Source of the DNA: Flavobacterium alkalisoli
GTDB lineage: Bacteria; Bacteroidota; Bacteroidia; Flavobacteriales; Flavobacteriaceae
DNA length: 64,000 nucleotides
Direction: 5' to 3'
NCBI RefSeq assembly: GCF_008000935.1
Contig: NZ_CP042831.1
Coordinates: 2,728,001-2,792,000, forward strand
In this document: positions 56,918 to 64,000 of the stretch, piece by piece
How positions within the stretch are numbered: position 1 is the first letter of the stretch
How the letters are laid out: every line of letters begins with the position of its first letter
The notes under the pieces: generated by a model
The model's input: only the letters and a program-made list of their open reading frames with translations
Databases searched by the model: none
Told to the model about the DNA's origin: nothing
Translations under genes and position numbers: made by a program

Positions 56918-58246
56918 ATGAGCTACATAGACAATATACTTTTTGTAATTATACTTGCCGCAGGTTTTGGATATTTTGCGCTTAATATTAAAAAGCTGAT
57001 AAGGAATATTAAACTGGGCAGGGATATAGACCGCAATGATAATCCTAAAGAACGTTGGGCTAATATGACCAGGATAGCTTTAGGTCAGTCTAAAATGGTA
57101 AGAAGGCCTGTTGCTGGTATACTGCACATTATAGTATATGTAGGTTTTGTTGTTATCAACATAGAACTTTTAGAAATTATTATAGATGGTATTTTTGGTA
57201 CACACAGGCTTTTCTCTTTTATGGGAGGCTTCTATAACGTACTTATAGGTTCGTTTGAGGTTTTAGCGCTTGGTGTTATAGTTTCGGTTGCTATTTTCTA
57301 TATAAGAAGAAATATTATAAGGTTATGGCGTTTTGCTCATGGCGACCTTAAAGGATGGCCTAAGAGCGATGCTAATATTATCCTTTATTTTGAAACAGTA
57401 TTAATGTTACTGTTCCTTACTATGAATGCTGCCGACTACCATTTACAGATGGCAGGTGCAGAGCATTTTGTAAAAGCAGGATCTTTCCCTGTATCTCAGT
57501 TCATAGAACCATTGTTTAACGGTATGAACGAAGGCACGGTAATGATTATAGAGCGTGCTGCATGGTGGATGCATATTATAGGTATACTTATATTTATGAA
57601 TTACCTGTATTTCTCTAAACATTTACACATACTATTGGCATTTCCTAATACTTATTATGCGAACCTTAAGCCTAAAGGGCAGTTTGATAACCTTGAGTCG
57701 GTTACAAACGAGGTTAAGCTGATGATGGATCCAAATGCCGATCCGTTTGCTGCACCGGCTGCTGATGCTGCAGAAGTACCTGCTAAGTTTGGTGCCAGTG
57801 ATGTTCAGGATCTTAACTGGGTTCAGTTAATGAATGCTTATACCTGTACAGAATGTGGAAGATGTACATCGTCATGCCCTGCTAACCTTACAGGTAAAAA
57901 ACTTTCCCCTAGAAAGATTATGATGGATACCCGCGACAGACTTGAAGAAGTGGGTAAAAACATAGATGCAAATAAAGGTGTGTTTGTAGATGATGGTAAA
58001 TCATTACTTAACGACTACATCACTCCCGAAGAGCTATGGGCATGTACTAGCTGTAACGGCTGTGTGGAAGCCTGCCCTGTAAACATAGACCCTCTTTCTA
58101 TCATTATGGATATGAGAAGGTATCTTGTAATGGAGCAGAGTGCCGCACCTACTGAGCTTAACAATATGATGACTAATGTTGAGAACAACGGTGCTCCGTG
58201 GCAGTACAGTCAGATGGATAGGTTAAACTGGAAAGACGAAGCATAA
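56918..58246 (+). CDS. Membrane (Fe-S)-binding protein, HdrC/GlpC-like
   Basis: The 442-residue product has four or more N-terminal helices (about 5-25, 65-95, 105-130, 165-185, 205-225) resembling the NarI/DsrM cytochrome-b-like anchor. Two 4Fe-4S motifs of the CX2CX2CX3CP type follow: CTECGRCTSSCP and CTSCNGCVEACP (about residues 310-395). The layout fits the electron-carrying, membrane half of a heterodisulfide-reductase-like or GlpC-like module. Its last base overlaps the HAD gene start (TAATG). Confidence 0.86.
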   Translation: MSYIDNILFVIILAAGFGYFALNIKKLIRNIKLGRDIDRNDNPKERWANMTRIALGQSKMVRRPVAGILHIIVYVGFVVINIELLEIIIDGIFGTHRLFSFMGGFYNVLIGSFEVLALGVIVSVAIFYIRRNIIRLWRFAHGDLKGWPKSDANIILYFETVLMLLFLTMNAADYHLQMAGAEHFVKAGSFPVSQFIEPLFNGMNEGTVMIIERAAWWMHIIGILIFMNYLYFSKHLHILLAFPNTYYANLKPKGQFDNLESVTNEVKLMMDPNADPFAAPAADAAEVPAKFGASDVQDLNWVQLMNAYTCTECGRCTSSCPANLTGKKLSPRKIMMDTRDRLEEVGKNIDANKGVFVDDGKSLLNDYITPEELWACTSCNGCVEACPVNIDPLSIIMDMRRYLVMEQSAAPTELNNMMTNVENNGAPWQYSQMDRLNWKDEA

Positions 58247-58692
58247 TGAAAAAAGAGGATATAGATAAAAATTTATTACCACTTACTGTAAATGGTGAAC
58301 ATTTGAGTCCGGTACTTCCTCCGGGAATAAAAAACTACCTTATAGACATAGACGGTACTATTTGTGACGACATCCCTAACGAAGAACCAGAAAGGATGGC
58401 TACTGCAGAGGTATACCCTGATGCATTGGCTACGCTTAACAGATGGTTTGATGAAGGGCATGTTATCTTCTTCTTTACTTCACGTACAGAAGAGCACCGT
58501 GCCGTAACGGAAGAATGGCTTAAAAAGCATGGCTTTAAATACCATGGTATGCTTATGGGCAAACCAAGAGGGGGTAACTATCACTGGATAGACAACCACC
58601 TTGTTAAGGCTACACGTTACAGAGGAAAATTTACAGATTTAATAGATAAAGAAGTTACCATCCAGGTTTTTGACGATGGTAAACACGAATAA
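58246..58692 (+). CDS. HAD-superfamily hydrolase-like protein (often labelled phosphoheptose isomerase)
   Basis: The 148-residue product carries the HAD motif I DIDGT (DxDGT), motif II FTSR and a short cap, so it is a small phosphatase-like protein. It has no SIS fold, so the phosphoheptose-isomerase label that similar proteins often carry appears misplaced. The substrate is unknown. It is embedded between the two subunits of an Fe-S module (1-bp overlap upstream, 7-bp gap downstream), suggesting a shared mRNA. Confidence 0.78.
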   Translation: MKKEDIDKNLLPLTVNGEHLSPVLPPGIKNYLIDIDGTICDDIPNEEPERMATAEVYPDALATLNRWFDEGHVIFFFTSRTEEHRAVTEEWLKKHGFKYHGMLMGKPRGGNYHWIDNHLVKATRYRGKFTDLIDKEVTIQVFDDGKHE

Positions 58693-58699
58693 AGATATT

Positions 58700-59494
58700 A
58701 TGAGTCAGGAAAATTTAACAGTGCCTACAATGGCCGAAATGCTGGCACAGGGCAAACAGCCTGAAGTATTATTTTGGGTAGGATGTTCGGGCAGTTTTGA
58801 CGACAGAGCAAAGAAAATCACAAAAGCATTTGTAAAAATACTTAATCAGGCAAATGTTTCGTTTGCAGTATTAGGTACAGAAGAAAGCTGTACCGGAGAC
58901 CCCGCAAAAAGGGCCGGTAACGAGTTTTTATTCCAAATGCAGGCAATGATGAACATTGAGGTTCTTAACGGATATGAGGTTAAGAAAATTGTTACTGCAT
59001 GCCCGCACTGTTTTAATACCATAAAGAATGAATATCCTGGTTTAGGAGGTAAATATGAAGTGGTTCACCATACAGAGTTCCTTAAGTCATTATTAGATGA
59101 CGGAAGGTTAACAATTGAGGGAGGCCAGTTTAAGGGTAAGAAAATTACTTTTCATGACCCGTGCTACCTGGGCAGGGCTAATTATGTATATGAAGCTCCG
59201 CGTGATCTGATTGAAAAGCTGGATGCCGAGTTAGTGGAAATGAAACGTTCCCGCAGAAACGGACTTTGCTGTGGTGCCGGAGGCGCGCAGATGTTTAAAG
59301 AACCGGAAGCGGGAAATAAGGACGTAAACGTTGAAAGGACAGAAGATGCCCTTGAAACACAGCCGGAGATTATTGCGGCAGGTTGTCCGTTTTGTAATAC
59401 CATGCTAACAGACGGTGTTAAAGCTAAGAACAGGGAAGCGGACGTTAAAGTAATGGATGTGGCAGAACTTATTGCCAACGCTAAGGATTTATAA
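58700..59494 (+). CDS. (Fe-S)-binding CCG-domain protein (HdrB-like)
   Basis: The ATG at 58700 is preferred over the upstream one at 58670, which would overlap the previous gene. The 264-residue protein has two cysteine-rich CCG-type domains: a first with CPHC (about residues 105-108) and a second with CYLGR, CCGAGG and CPFC. These bind a non-cubane or 4Fe-4S cluster, as in HdrB, GlpC or LutA. It should pair with the membrane Fe-S protein encoded two genes upstream. Confidence 0.85.
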   Translation: MSQENLTVPTMAEMLAQGKQPEVLFWVGCSGSFDDRAKKITKAFVKILNQANVSFAVLGTEESCTGDPAKRAGNEFLFQMQAMMNIEVLNGYEVKKIVTACPHCFNTIKNEYPGLGGKYEVVHHTEFLKSLLDDGRLTIEGGQFKGKKITFHDPCYLGRANYVYEAPRDLIEKLDAELVEMKRSRRNGLCCGAGGAQMFKEPEAGNKDVNVERTEDALETQPEIIAAGCPFCNTMLTDGVKAKNREADVKVMDVAELIANAKDL

Positions 59495-59503
59495 AAATTA
59501 ATT

Positions 59504-59986
59504 ATGTACGTTCCCTTTGATACATTGCCTGAAGAATCCAGAGTATGGATTTATCAGTCAAACAGGAAATTCTCTGATGAAGAGATTTCCGAAATAGATG
59601 AAGCCCTTAAAGACTTTGTTGGAAACTGGGCAGCTCACGGCACAGGCCTTGAGGCTTCTTATCAGATTAAATACAACAGGTTTATTATACTGGCCGTTAA
59701 CCAGGATACCCAGTCGGCTACAGGCTGCTCTATAGATGCATCGGTGCATTTTATTCAGGAGCTGGAAAAGAAATATAATGTAGACCTGCTTGATAAAATG
59801 AATGTAACCTTTAAGAATGGTGAGCATATTGCACACAAAACGCTTATTGAGTTCAGGAAAATGGCAAAAGAAAAAGCCGTTTCTGCAAATACGGTAGTTT
59901 TTAATAATCTTGTTAATACAATAGGAGAATGGCAGGATTATTGGGAAGTACCTGCAGGTGAGAGCTGGCATAGCCGCTTCTTTTAA
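59504..59986 (+). CDS. Conserved flavobacterial protein of unknown function (mislabelled as ABC transporter ATPase in homologues)
   Basis: The 160-residue cytoplasmic protein has no Walker A, Walker B or ABC signature motif, so the ABC-ATPase label often seen for close homologues is not supported. It starts MYVPFDTLPEESRVWIYQSN and ends PAGESWHSRFF. It begins 9 bp after the HdrB-like gene and is probably in the same operon. Confidence 0.75.
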   Translation: MYVPFDTLPEESRVWIYQSNRKFSDEEISEIDEALKDFVGNWAAHGTGLEASYQIKYNRFIILAVNQDTQSATGCSIDASVHFIQELEKKYNVDLLDKMNVTFKNGEHIAHKTLIEFRKMAKEKAVSANTVVFNNLVNTIGEWQDYWEVPAGESWHSRFF

Positions 59987-60070
59987 AAAGAGGCTGAATA
60001 ATAATATGTAAGATCATCATTCTACGCCTGTATAGTGATGATTTTATTATTTAAAAAAACAAGAGATTTA

Positions 60071-62974
60071 ATGAGGTTATACGCGATATTCTTTCTTCTT
60101 TTAGTGCAGTGTGCCTTTGCACAACAGGCATCTTTTAATAATTATAAAACTCCGGACGAACGTAAATGGACCGATAGTATTTATAATTCATTAAGCTTTG
60201 AGGAAAGGGTAGGGCAACTGTTTATGGTAGCAGCATACTCTAATAAAGATGCTGCGCATGTACAGGAAGTAGATAAGCTTGTAAGGGATTATAAAGTAGG
60301 GGGGCTGATATTCTTTCAGGGAGGCCCTGTAAGACAGGCTAAGCTAACAAACCGTTATCAGGCAGTGGCAAAAACGCCTATGTTTATTGGTATAGATGGT
60401 GAGTGGGGGCTTAGCATGCGTTTAGACTCTACCTATCGTTACCCTTGGAACATGACGCTTGGAGCTATACAAGATTTACATCTTATAGAAACTATGGGCG
60501 AGCAGATGGCCATGCAGTCTAAAAGAATGGGCATACAATTTAATTTTGCCCCTGTTCTGGATGTAAATGTAAACCCTAAAAACCCTATTATCGGTAACCG
60601 CTCCTTTGGAGAAGATAAAGTAAACGTAACCGAAAGGGCACTTGCTTTAATGAAAGGGCTACAGAGTCAGGGTGTGTATGCTACAGGTAAACATTTTCCT
60701 GGACATGGTGACACAGCTACCGATTCGCATTACTCATTACCATACCTTCCGTTTACTACACAACGACTGGAAGATTTAGAGTTCTATCCGTATAAAAGAC
60801 TATTTAATGAAGGGCTTGCCAGTATAATGGTGGCACACCTTAACGTGCCCAGTATAGAACCTACCGAAAATTATCCTACATCACTTTCCTATAATGTTGT
60901 GACCAATATTGTTAAGGGAGAAATGGGGTATGACGGACTTATTTTTACTGATGCGCTAAACATGAAAGGTGCCAGTAACTATATGCAACCGGGAGAGATA
61001 GACCTTGAGGCATTTTTGGCAGGAAACGATGTTTTGCTTTTTGCAGAGAATGTTCCTGTGGCTATCGAAAAATTTAAAGAAGCTTACGCACAAAACGTAC
61101 TTACCGAAGAGCGTTTGGCTTACTCGGTAAAAAAGATACTGGCTTATAAATACAGGGCAGGGCTTAATAAATACAAATCTATTGATCTTACCCATCTGTA
61201 TTCAGATCTTAACGAATACATCTATGACGACCTTAATTACAAGCTGTATGAAAATGCGGTTACGGTTATAAAGAACGACAATACAGTATTGCCTATCCGT
61301 AGTCTGGTTAATGAGAAAATTGCCTACATAAAAATGGGTGATGCTGATAATACTGACTTTGTAGAGAAGCTACAGTCTTATGCCGATGTTACAGTATTGG
61401 AGGAACAAACACTTCCGTTATACAAAGAAAAGCTTAAGGATTTTACCAAGGTTATTATCGGTTTCCATAAGGCAGATGGTGCCTGGAAGAACCATAATTT
61501 TACAGATGCCGAACTGGAGTGGATATCAGCTATTGCTAAAGTAAAACCTGTTATACTAGCTGCTTTTGTTAAACCTTATGCGCTTATGCAGATTAAGGAC
61601 TTTACCAATATAAAAAGTGTTGTATTGGCCTACCAAAACAATGCAATTGCCTCGACAGTTGCGGCAGAGGTTATTTTTGGGGCAATAGGCTCTAAAGGAA
61701 AACTGCCTGTATCTATAAACAATTCGTTTACGGTAAATACAGGTATTGAAACCGAAACTACAGGAAGGCTGGCATTTACTACACCGGGCAATGCCGGTAT
61801 GGATGCTGCCAAGCTAACACAAATAGACCTTCTGGCACAAAAAGCCATAGATGGTAAAATGACACCGGGTATGCAGGTGCTTGTGGCAAGAAACGGTAAA
61901 GTAGTATACCAAAAGTCGTTTGGTTATCATACTTATGAGAAGGAAACGCCTGTAACTAATTCTGATATTTATGATGTTGCTTCGCTTACTAAAGTATTAT
62001 CCACATTACCACATGTTATGCAGATGTATGAGCATGGTAAGCTAAAAATGGATACGAAGTTAGGCAGCATGCTTAGCGAATTCAAAAATACCGATAAGAA
62101 AGATATTATACTTAAGGATATGCTATTGCATCAGGCGCGTTTCCAGCCGTGGATGCCGTTTTATGTAGCAACGCTTGACAGTACCCAGCACCCTTCTGAA
62201 AAATATTACAGAGACCATTATGAACCGGAGTTTCCGCTTCAGGTGGCAGAAATGCTTTATCTGAGAAAGGATTATCCTGATACGATTGTAAAACGAATTG
62301 CAGACAGCAAGCTGTTGCCTAAAAAACAGTACCGCTACAGCGACTTTACCTTTATCCTTCTTAAGGAATACCTTGAAAGGGTAAAAGGCAAACCACTTGA
62401 TGTTTTAAGTGACGAAGAGTTTTACAAACCGCTTGGTGCTGCACATACTACTTACAACCCGTTACGCAAATGGGATATGAGTATCATTCCGCCTACAGAG
62501 ATAGATAACTATTTCCGTTATCAGGTAATACAGGGATATGTGCATGATATGGCTGCGGCAATGGAAGATGGTGTAGCAGGTCATGCAGGGCTTTTCTCTA
62601 ACAGTATGGATGTGGCCAAAATTATGCAGATGTACCTTAACGGAGGAGAATATGGCGGACACAGGTTTTTTACTCAGCAAACTTTTGATACCTTTAATAC
62701 CTGCTACGGTTGTGAAGACGGAAACAGGAGAGGGCTTGGTTTAGACAAACCTCAGATTGAAAATCCGGGCCCAACTTGTGACTGTGTTTCCAAATCGAGT
62801 TTTGGACATACAGGCTTTACAGGCACCATGGCATGGGCAGACCCTGCAACGGGCGTAGTATATGTATTCCTGTCTAACAGGACATATCCTGAAGCTACCG
62901 AAAATAAACTCTCTAAAGAAAATATAAGGGAGGATATACAAAAGGTTATTCAGGAGTCCATTATTCAAAATTAG
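60071..62974 (+). CDS. GH3 beta-N-acetylhexosaminidase fused to a serine beta-lactamase/DD-peptidase-type domain, exported
   Basis: The frame is open from GTG 60035, but the ATG at 60071 gives a clean signal peptide (QCAFAQ), so I use it; the product is 967 residues. The N-terminal GH3 domain has the NagZ-type loop KHFPGHGD (207-214) and nucleophile Asp294 (IFTDALNMKG). The GH3 C-terminal alpha/beta domain follows. The C-terminal serine-hydrolase domain (from about 590) has S638LTK, a YSD motif and HTG. Both active sites look intact. The fusion could coordinate glycan and peptide processing in the periplasm. Confidence 0.9.
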   Translation: MRLYAIFFLLLVQCAFAQQASFNNYKTPDERKWTDSIYNSLSFEERVGQLFMVAAYSNKDAAHVQEVDKLVRDYKVGGLIFFQGGPVRQAKLTNRYQAVAKTPMFIGIDGEWGLSMRLDSTYRYPWNMTLGAIQDLHLIETMGEQMAMQSKRMGIQFNFAPVLDVNVNPKNPIIGNRSFGEDKVNVTERALALMKGLQSQGVYATGKHFPGHGDTATDSHYSLPYLPFTTQRLEDLEFYPYKRLFNEGLASIMVAHLNVPSIEPTENYPTSLSYNVVTNIVKGEMGYDGLIFTDALNMKGASNYMQPGEIDLEAFLAGNDVLLFAENVPVAIEKFKEAYAQNVLTEERLAYSVKKILAYKYRAGLNKYKSIDLTHLYSDLNEYIYDDLNYKLYENAVTVIKNDNTVLPIRSLVNEKIAYIKMGDADNTDFVEKLQSYADVTVLEEQTLPLYKEKLKDFTKVIIGFHKADGAWKNHNFTDAELEWISAIAKVKPVILAAFVKPYALMQIKDFTNIKSVVLAYQNNAIASTVAAEVIFGAIGSKGKLPVSINNSFTVNTGIETETTGRLAFTTPGNAGMDAAKLTQIDLLAQKAIDGKMTPGMQVLVARNGKVVYQKSFGYHTYEKETPVTNSDIYDVASLTKVLSTLPHVMQMYEHGKLKMDTKLGSMLSEFKNTDKKDIILKDMLLHQARFQPWMPFYVATLDSTQHPSEKYYRDHYEPEFPLQVAEMLYLRKDYPDTIVKRIADSKLLPKKQYRYSDFTFILLKEYLERVKGKPLDVLSDEEFYKPLGAAHTTYNPLRKWDMSIIPPTEIDNYFRYQVIQGYVHDMAAAMEDGVAGHAGLFSNSMDVAKIMQMYLNGGEYGGHRFFTQQTFDTFNTCYGCEDGNRRGLGLDKPQIENPGPTCDCVSKSSFGHTGFTGTMAWADPATGVVYVFLSNRTYPEATENKLSKENIREDIQKVIQESIIQN

Positions 62975-62997
62975 TAAACTACTAAATCAACATAATT

Positions 62998-63456
62998 ATG
63001 CAGTACCATGTAAATACTCCCGAAGACTATATGGAAGCCATACCGGAAGAGAGAAGGCCCTATATAGAAAAACTGCGTGATACTATTAACAGTAATCTGC
63101 CGAAAGGCTTTCAGGAAGGTATAGGATATGGTATGTTGGGTTGGTCAATACCACACAGCACTTATCCTGCGGGTTATCATTGTGATCCTAAAACTCCGTT
63201 GCCTTTTCTAAGTATTGCTTCTCAAAAGAATTTTGTTGCCCTGTATCATATGGGTGTTTATGCCGATAAGGAGCTTCATGACTGGTTTGTAGGCGAATAC
63301 CCTAAACACAGCAAAACAAAACTGGACATGGGAAAGAGCTGTGTGCGTTTTAAAAAGCCGGAAGCTATTCCGTATGAACTAATTGGTGAGTTGGTTTCGA
63401 AAATGACACCGCAACAATGGATTGATTTATATGAATCGAACCTAAAAGCCAAATAA
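62998..63456 (+). CDS. DUF1801-domain protein
   Basis: The 152-residue cytoplasmic protein is of the DUF1801/YdhG-like fold (IPEERRPYIEKLRDTINSNLP; PFLSIASQKNFVALYHMGVYAD). Its function is unknown; iron-related roles have been suggested for relatives. It lies 23 bp after the GH3 gene and could be its downstream partner. A terminator follows. Confidence 0.85.
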   Translation: MQYHVNTPEDYMEAIPEERRPYIEKLRDTINSNLPKGFQEGIGYGMLGWSIPHSTYPAGYHCDPKTPLPFLSIASQKNFVALYHMGVYADKELHDWFVGEYPKHSKTKLDMGKSCVRFKKPEAIPYELIGELVSKMTPQQWIDLYESNLKAK

Positions 63457-63493
63457 TTTTTTATAAGGTAATTATTACGTTAATTTCAGGATA

Positions 63494-63520
63494 AAAACGG
63501 GGCAGCCCGTTTTTTTTATT
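63494..63520 (+). terminator. Terminator after the DUF1801 gene
   Basis: The stem AAAAACGGG/CCCGTTTTT has a GCAG loop and a further T run. Confidence 0.85.
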
Positions 63521-63548
63521 TAATTTCGTTATACTTATTTAGTCTTTT

Positions 63549-64000
63549 ATGAAAATCGCAATAGTATGTTATCCAACCTTTGGTGGTAGTGGTGTTGTCG
63601 CTACCGAACTGGGGTTGGAACTGGCACGCCGCGGTCACGAAATACACTTTATTACGTATAGTCAACCCGTGCGTCTCGCCTTATTAAACCCAAATTTACA
63701 TTACCACGAAGTACACGTTCCGGAATATCCTTTATTTCATTACCAACCGTATGAGTTAGCCCTTTCCAGTAAACTGGTAGATATGGTTAAACTGCACGGT
63801 ATAGAACTGCTTCATGTACATTATGCCATTCCGCATGCCTACGCCGGTTATATGGCAAAAAAAATGCTTAAGGAGCAGGGAATTAAAATCCCAATGGTAA
63901 CCACGCTTCACGGTACAGATATTACCCTTGTGGGTAATCACCCTTTTTATAAACCGGCCGTAAGTTTCAGTATTAACCATAGTGATGTGGTAACATCGGT
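63549..64000 (+). CDS. bshA: N-acetyl-alpha-D-glucosaminyl L-malate synthase BshA (5' part)
   Basis: The frame opens at ATG 63549 and runs off the window (151 codons seen). The glycosyltransferase family 4 start MKIAIVCYPTFGGSGVVATE has the GGSG sugar-nucleotide loop. HVHYAIPHAYAGYMAKKM and TTLHGTDITLVG are BshA hallmarks. This enzyme makes the first step of bacillithiol synthesis, joining UDP-GlcNAc and L-malate. It is preceded by a terminator, so it has its own promoter. Confidence 0.92.
   Translation, partial: MKIAIVCYPTFGGSGVVATELGLELARRGHEIHFITYSQPVRLALLNPNLHYHEVHVPEYPLFHYQPYELALSSKLVDMVKLHGIELLHVHYAIPHAYAGYMAKKMLKEQGIKIPMVTTLHGTDITLVGNHPFYKPAVSFSINHSDVVTS

Overview
The window looks like a chromosomal segment of a flavobacterium (Bacteroidota, probably Flavobacteriaceae). 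The DNA is AT-rich. Most start codons lack a clear Shine-Dalgarno sequence, and several promoters fit the Bacteroidota -33/-7 consensus (TTTG, about 20 bp, TAnnTTTG). A secreted subtilase carries a type IX secretion (Por) C-terminal sorting domain. Lineage markers include a TPR protein after gyrA, cytoplasmic NlpC/P60, OxyR with OsmC, LptD, TamB and BshA. No phage, IS element, integrase or CRISPR array was seen; this is mostly core chromosome with small lineage-specific genes between housekeeping blocks.

Layout. 1-9.5 kb: end of an unknown gene, then clpC (minus) divergent from gyrA plus a TPR protein, then pheT (minus). 9.6-16.7 kb: a small lipoprotein, a T9SS subtilase and two small exported proteins (minus), then an M14 peptidase, a membrane protein and a GH114-like lipoprotein (plus). 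16.7-21.6 kb: a membrane histidine kinase with an overlapping response regulator (minus), a 0.5 kb regulatory gap, and dnaK. 21.8-27.2 kb: GH5 hydrolase, two tandem paralogues with a four-cysteine N-terminal domain, a small membrane protein, NlpC/P60 peptidase and thiolase. 27.7-30.8 kb: peroxide-response module (osmC and esterase divergent from oxyR), then a GNAT acetyltransferase. 30.9-33.4 kb: a small exported protein, two tandem PAP2 phosphatases and three tRNA genes (Arg-TCT, Pro-TGG, Ser-GCT). 33.5-41.5 kb: cytochrome c/PQQ sugar dehydrogenase lipoprotein and a minus-strand run of methyltransferase, AI-2E permease, TrmH-like, DUF4159, DUF2200, rsmE and tsaD. 41.5-49.7 kb: tamB, pfkA, gapA, a BadF/NAGK-like kinase and mgsA. 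49.7-54.6 kb (minus): lptD, two paralogous membrane proteins and ridA. 54.7-64 kb (plus): amidase with SPOR domain, MlaD/MCE protein, a split Fe-S/Hdr-like module with a HAD protein inside it, a conserved small protein, a GH3-beta-lactamase fusion, DUF1801 and the start of bshA.

Themes. Envelope biogenesis (lptD, tamB, mlaD, amidase, GH3, NlpC, BadF kinase) and protein quality control (clpC, dnaK) dominate. The most informative oddities are a reading-frame break in tamB, a paralogue of the gene after lptD broken by two compensating indels, a sigma-54-like promoter plus TGTCA repeats before dnaK (a TGTCA dyad also precedes clpC), face-to-face promoters between lptD and the amidase gene, and a dispersed intergenic repeat present three times. 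I found no clear candidate for a wholly new multi-gene system. The closest are the paired Cys-motif membrane proteins at 23-24.4 kb and the Fe-S/HAD operon at 56.9-60 kb.
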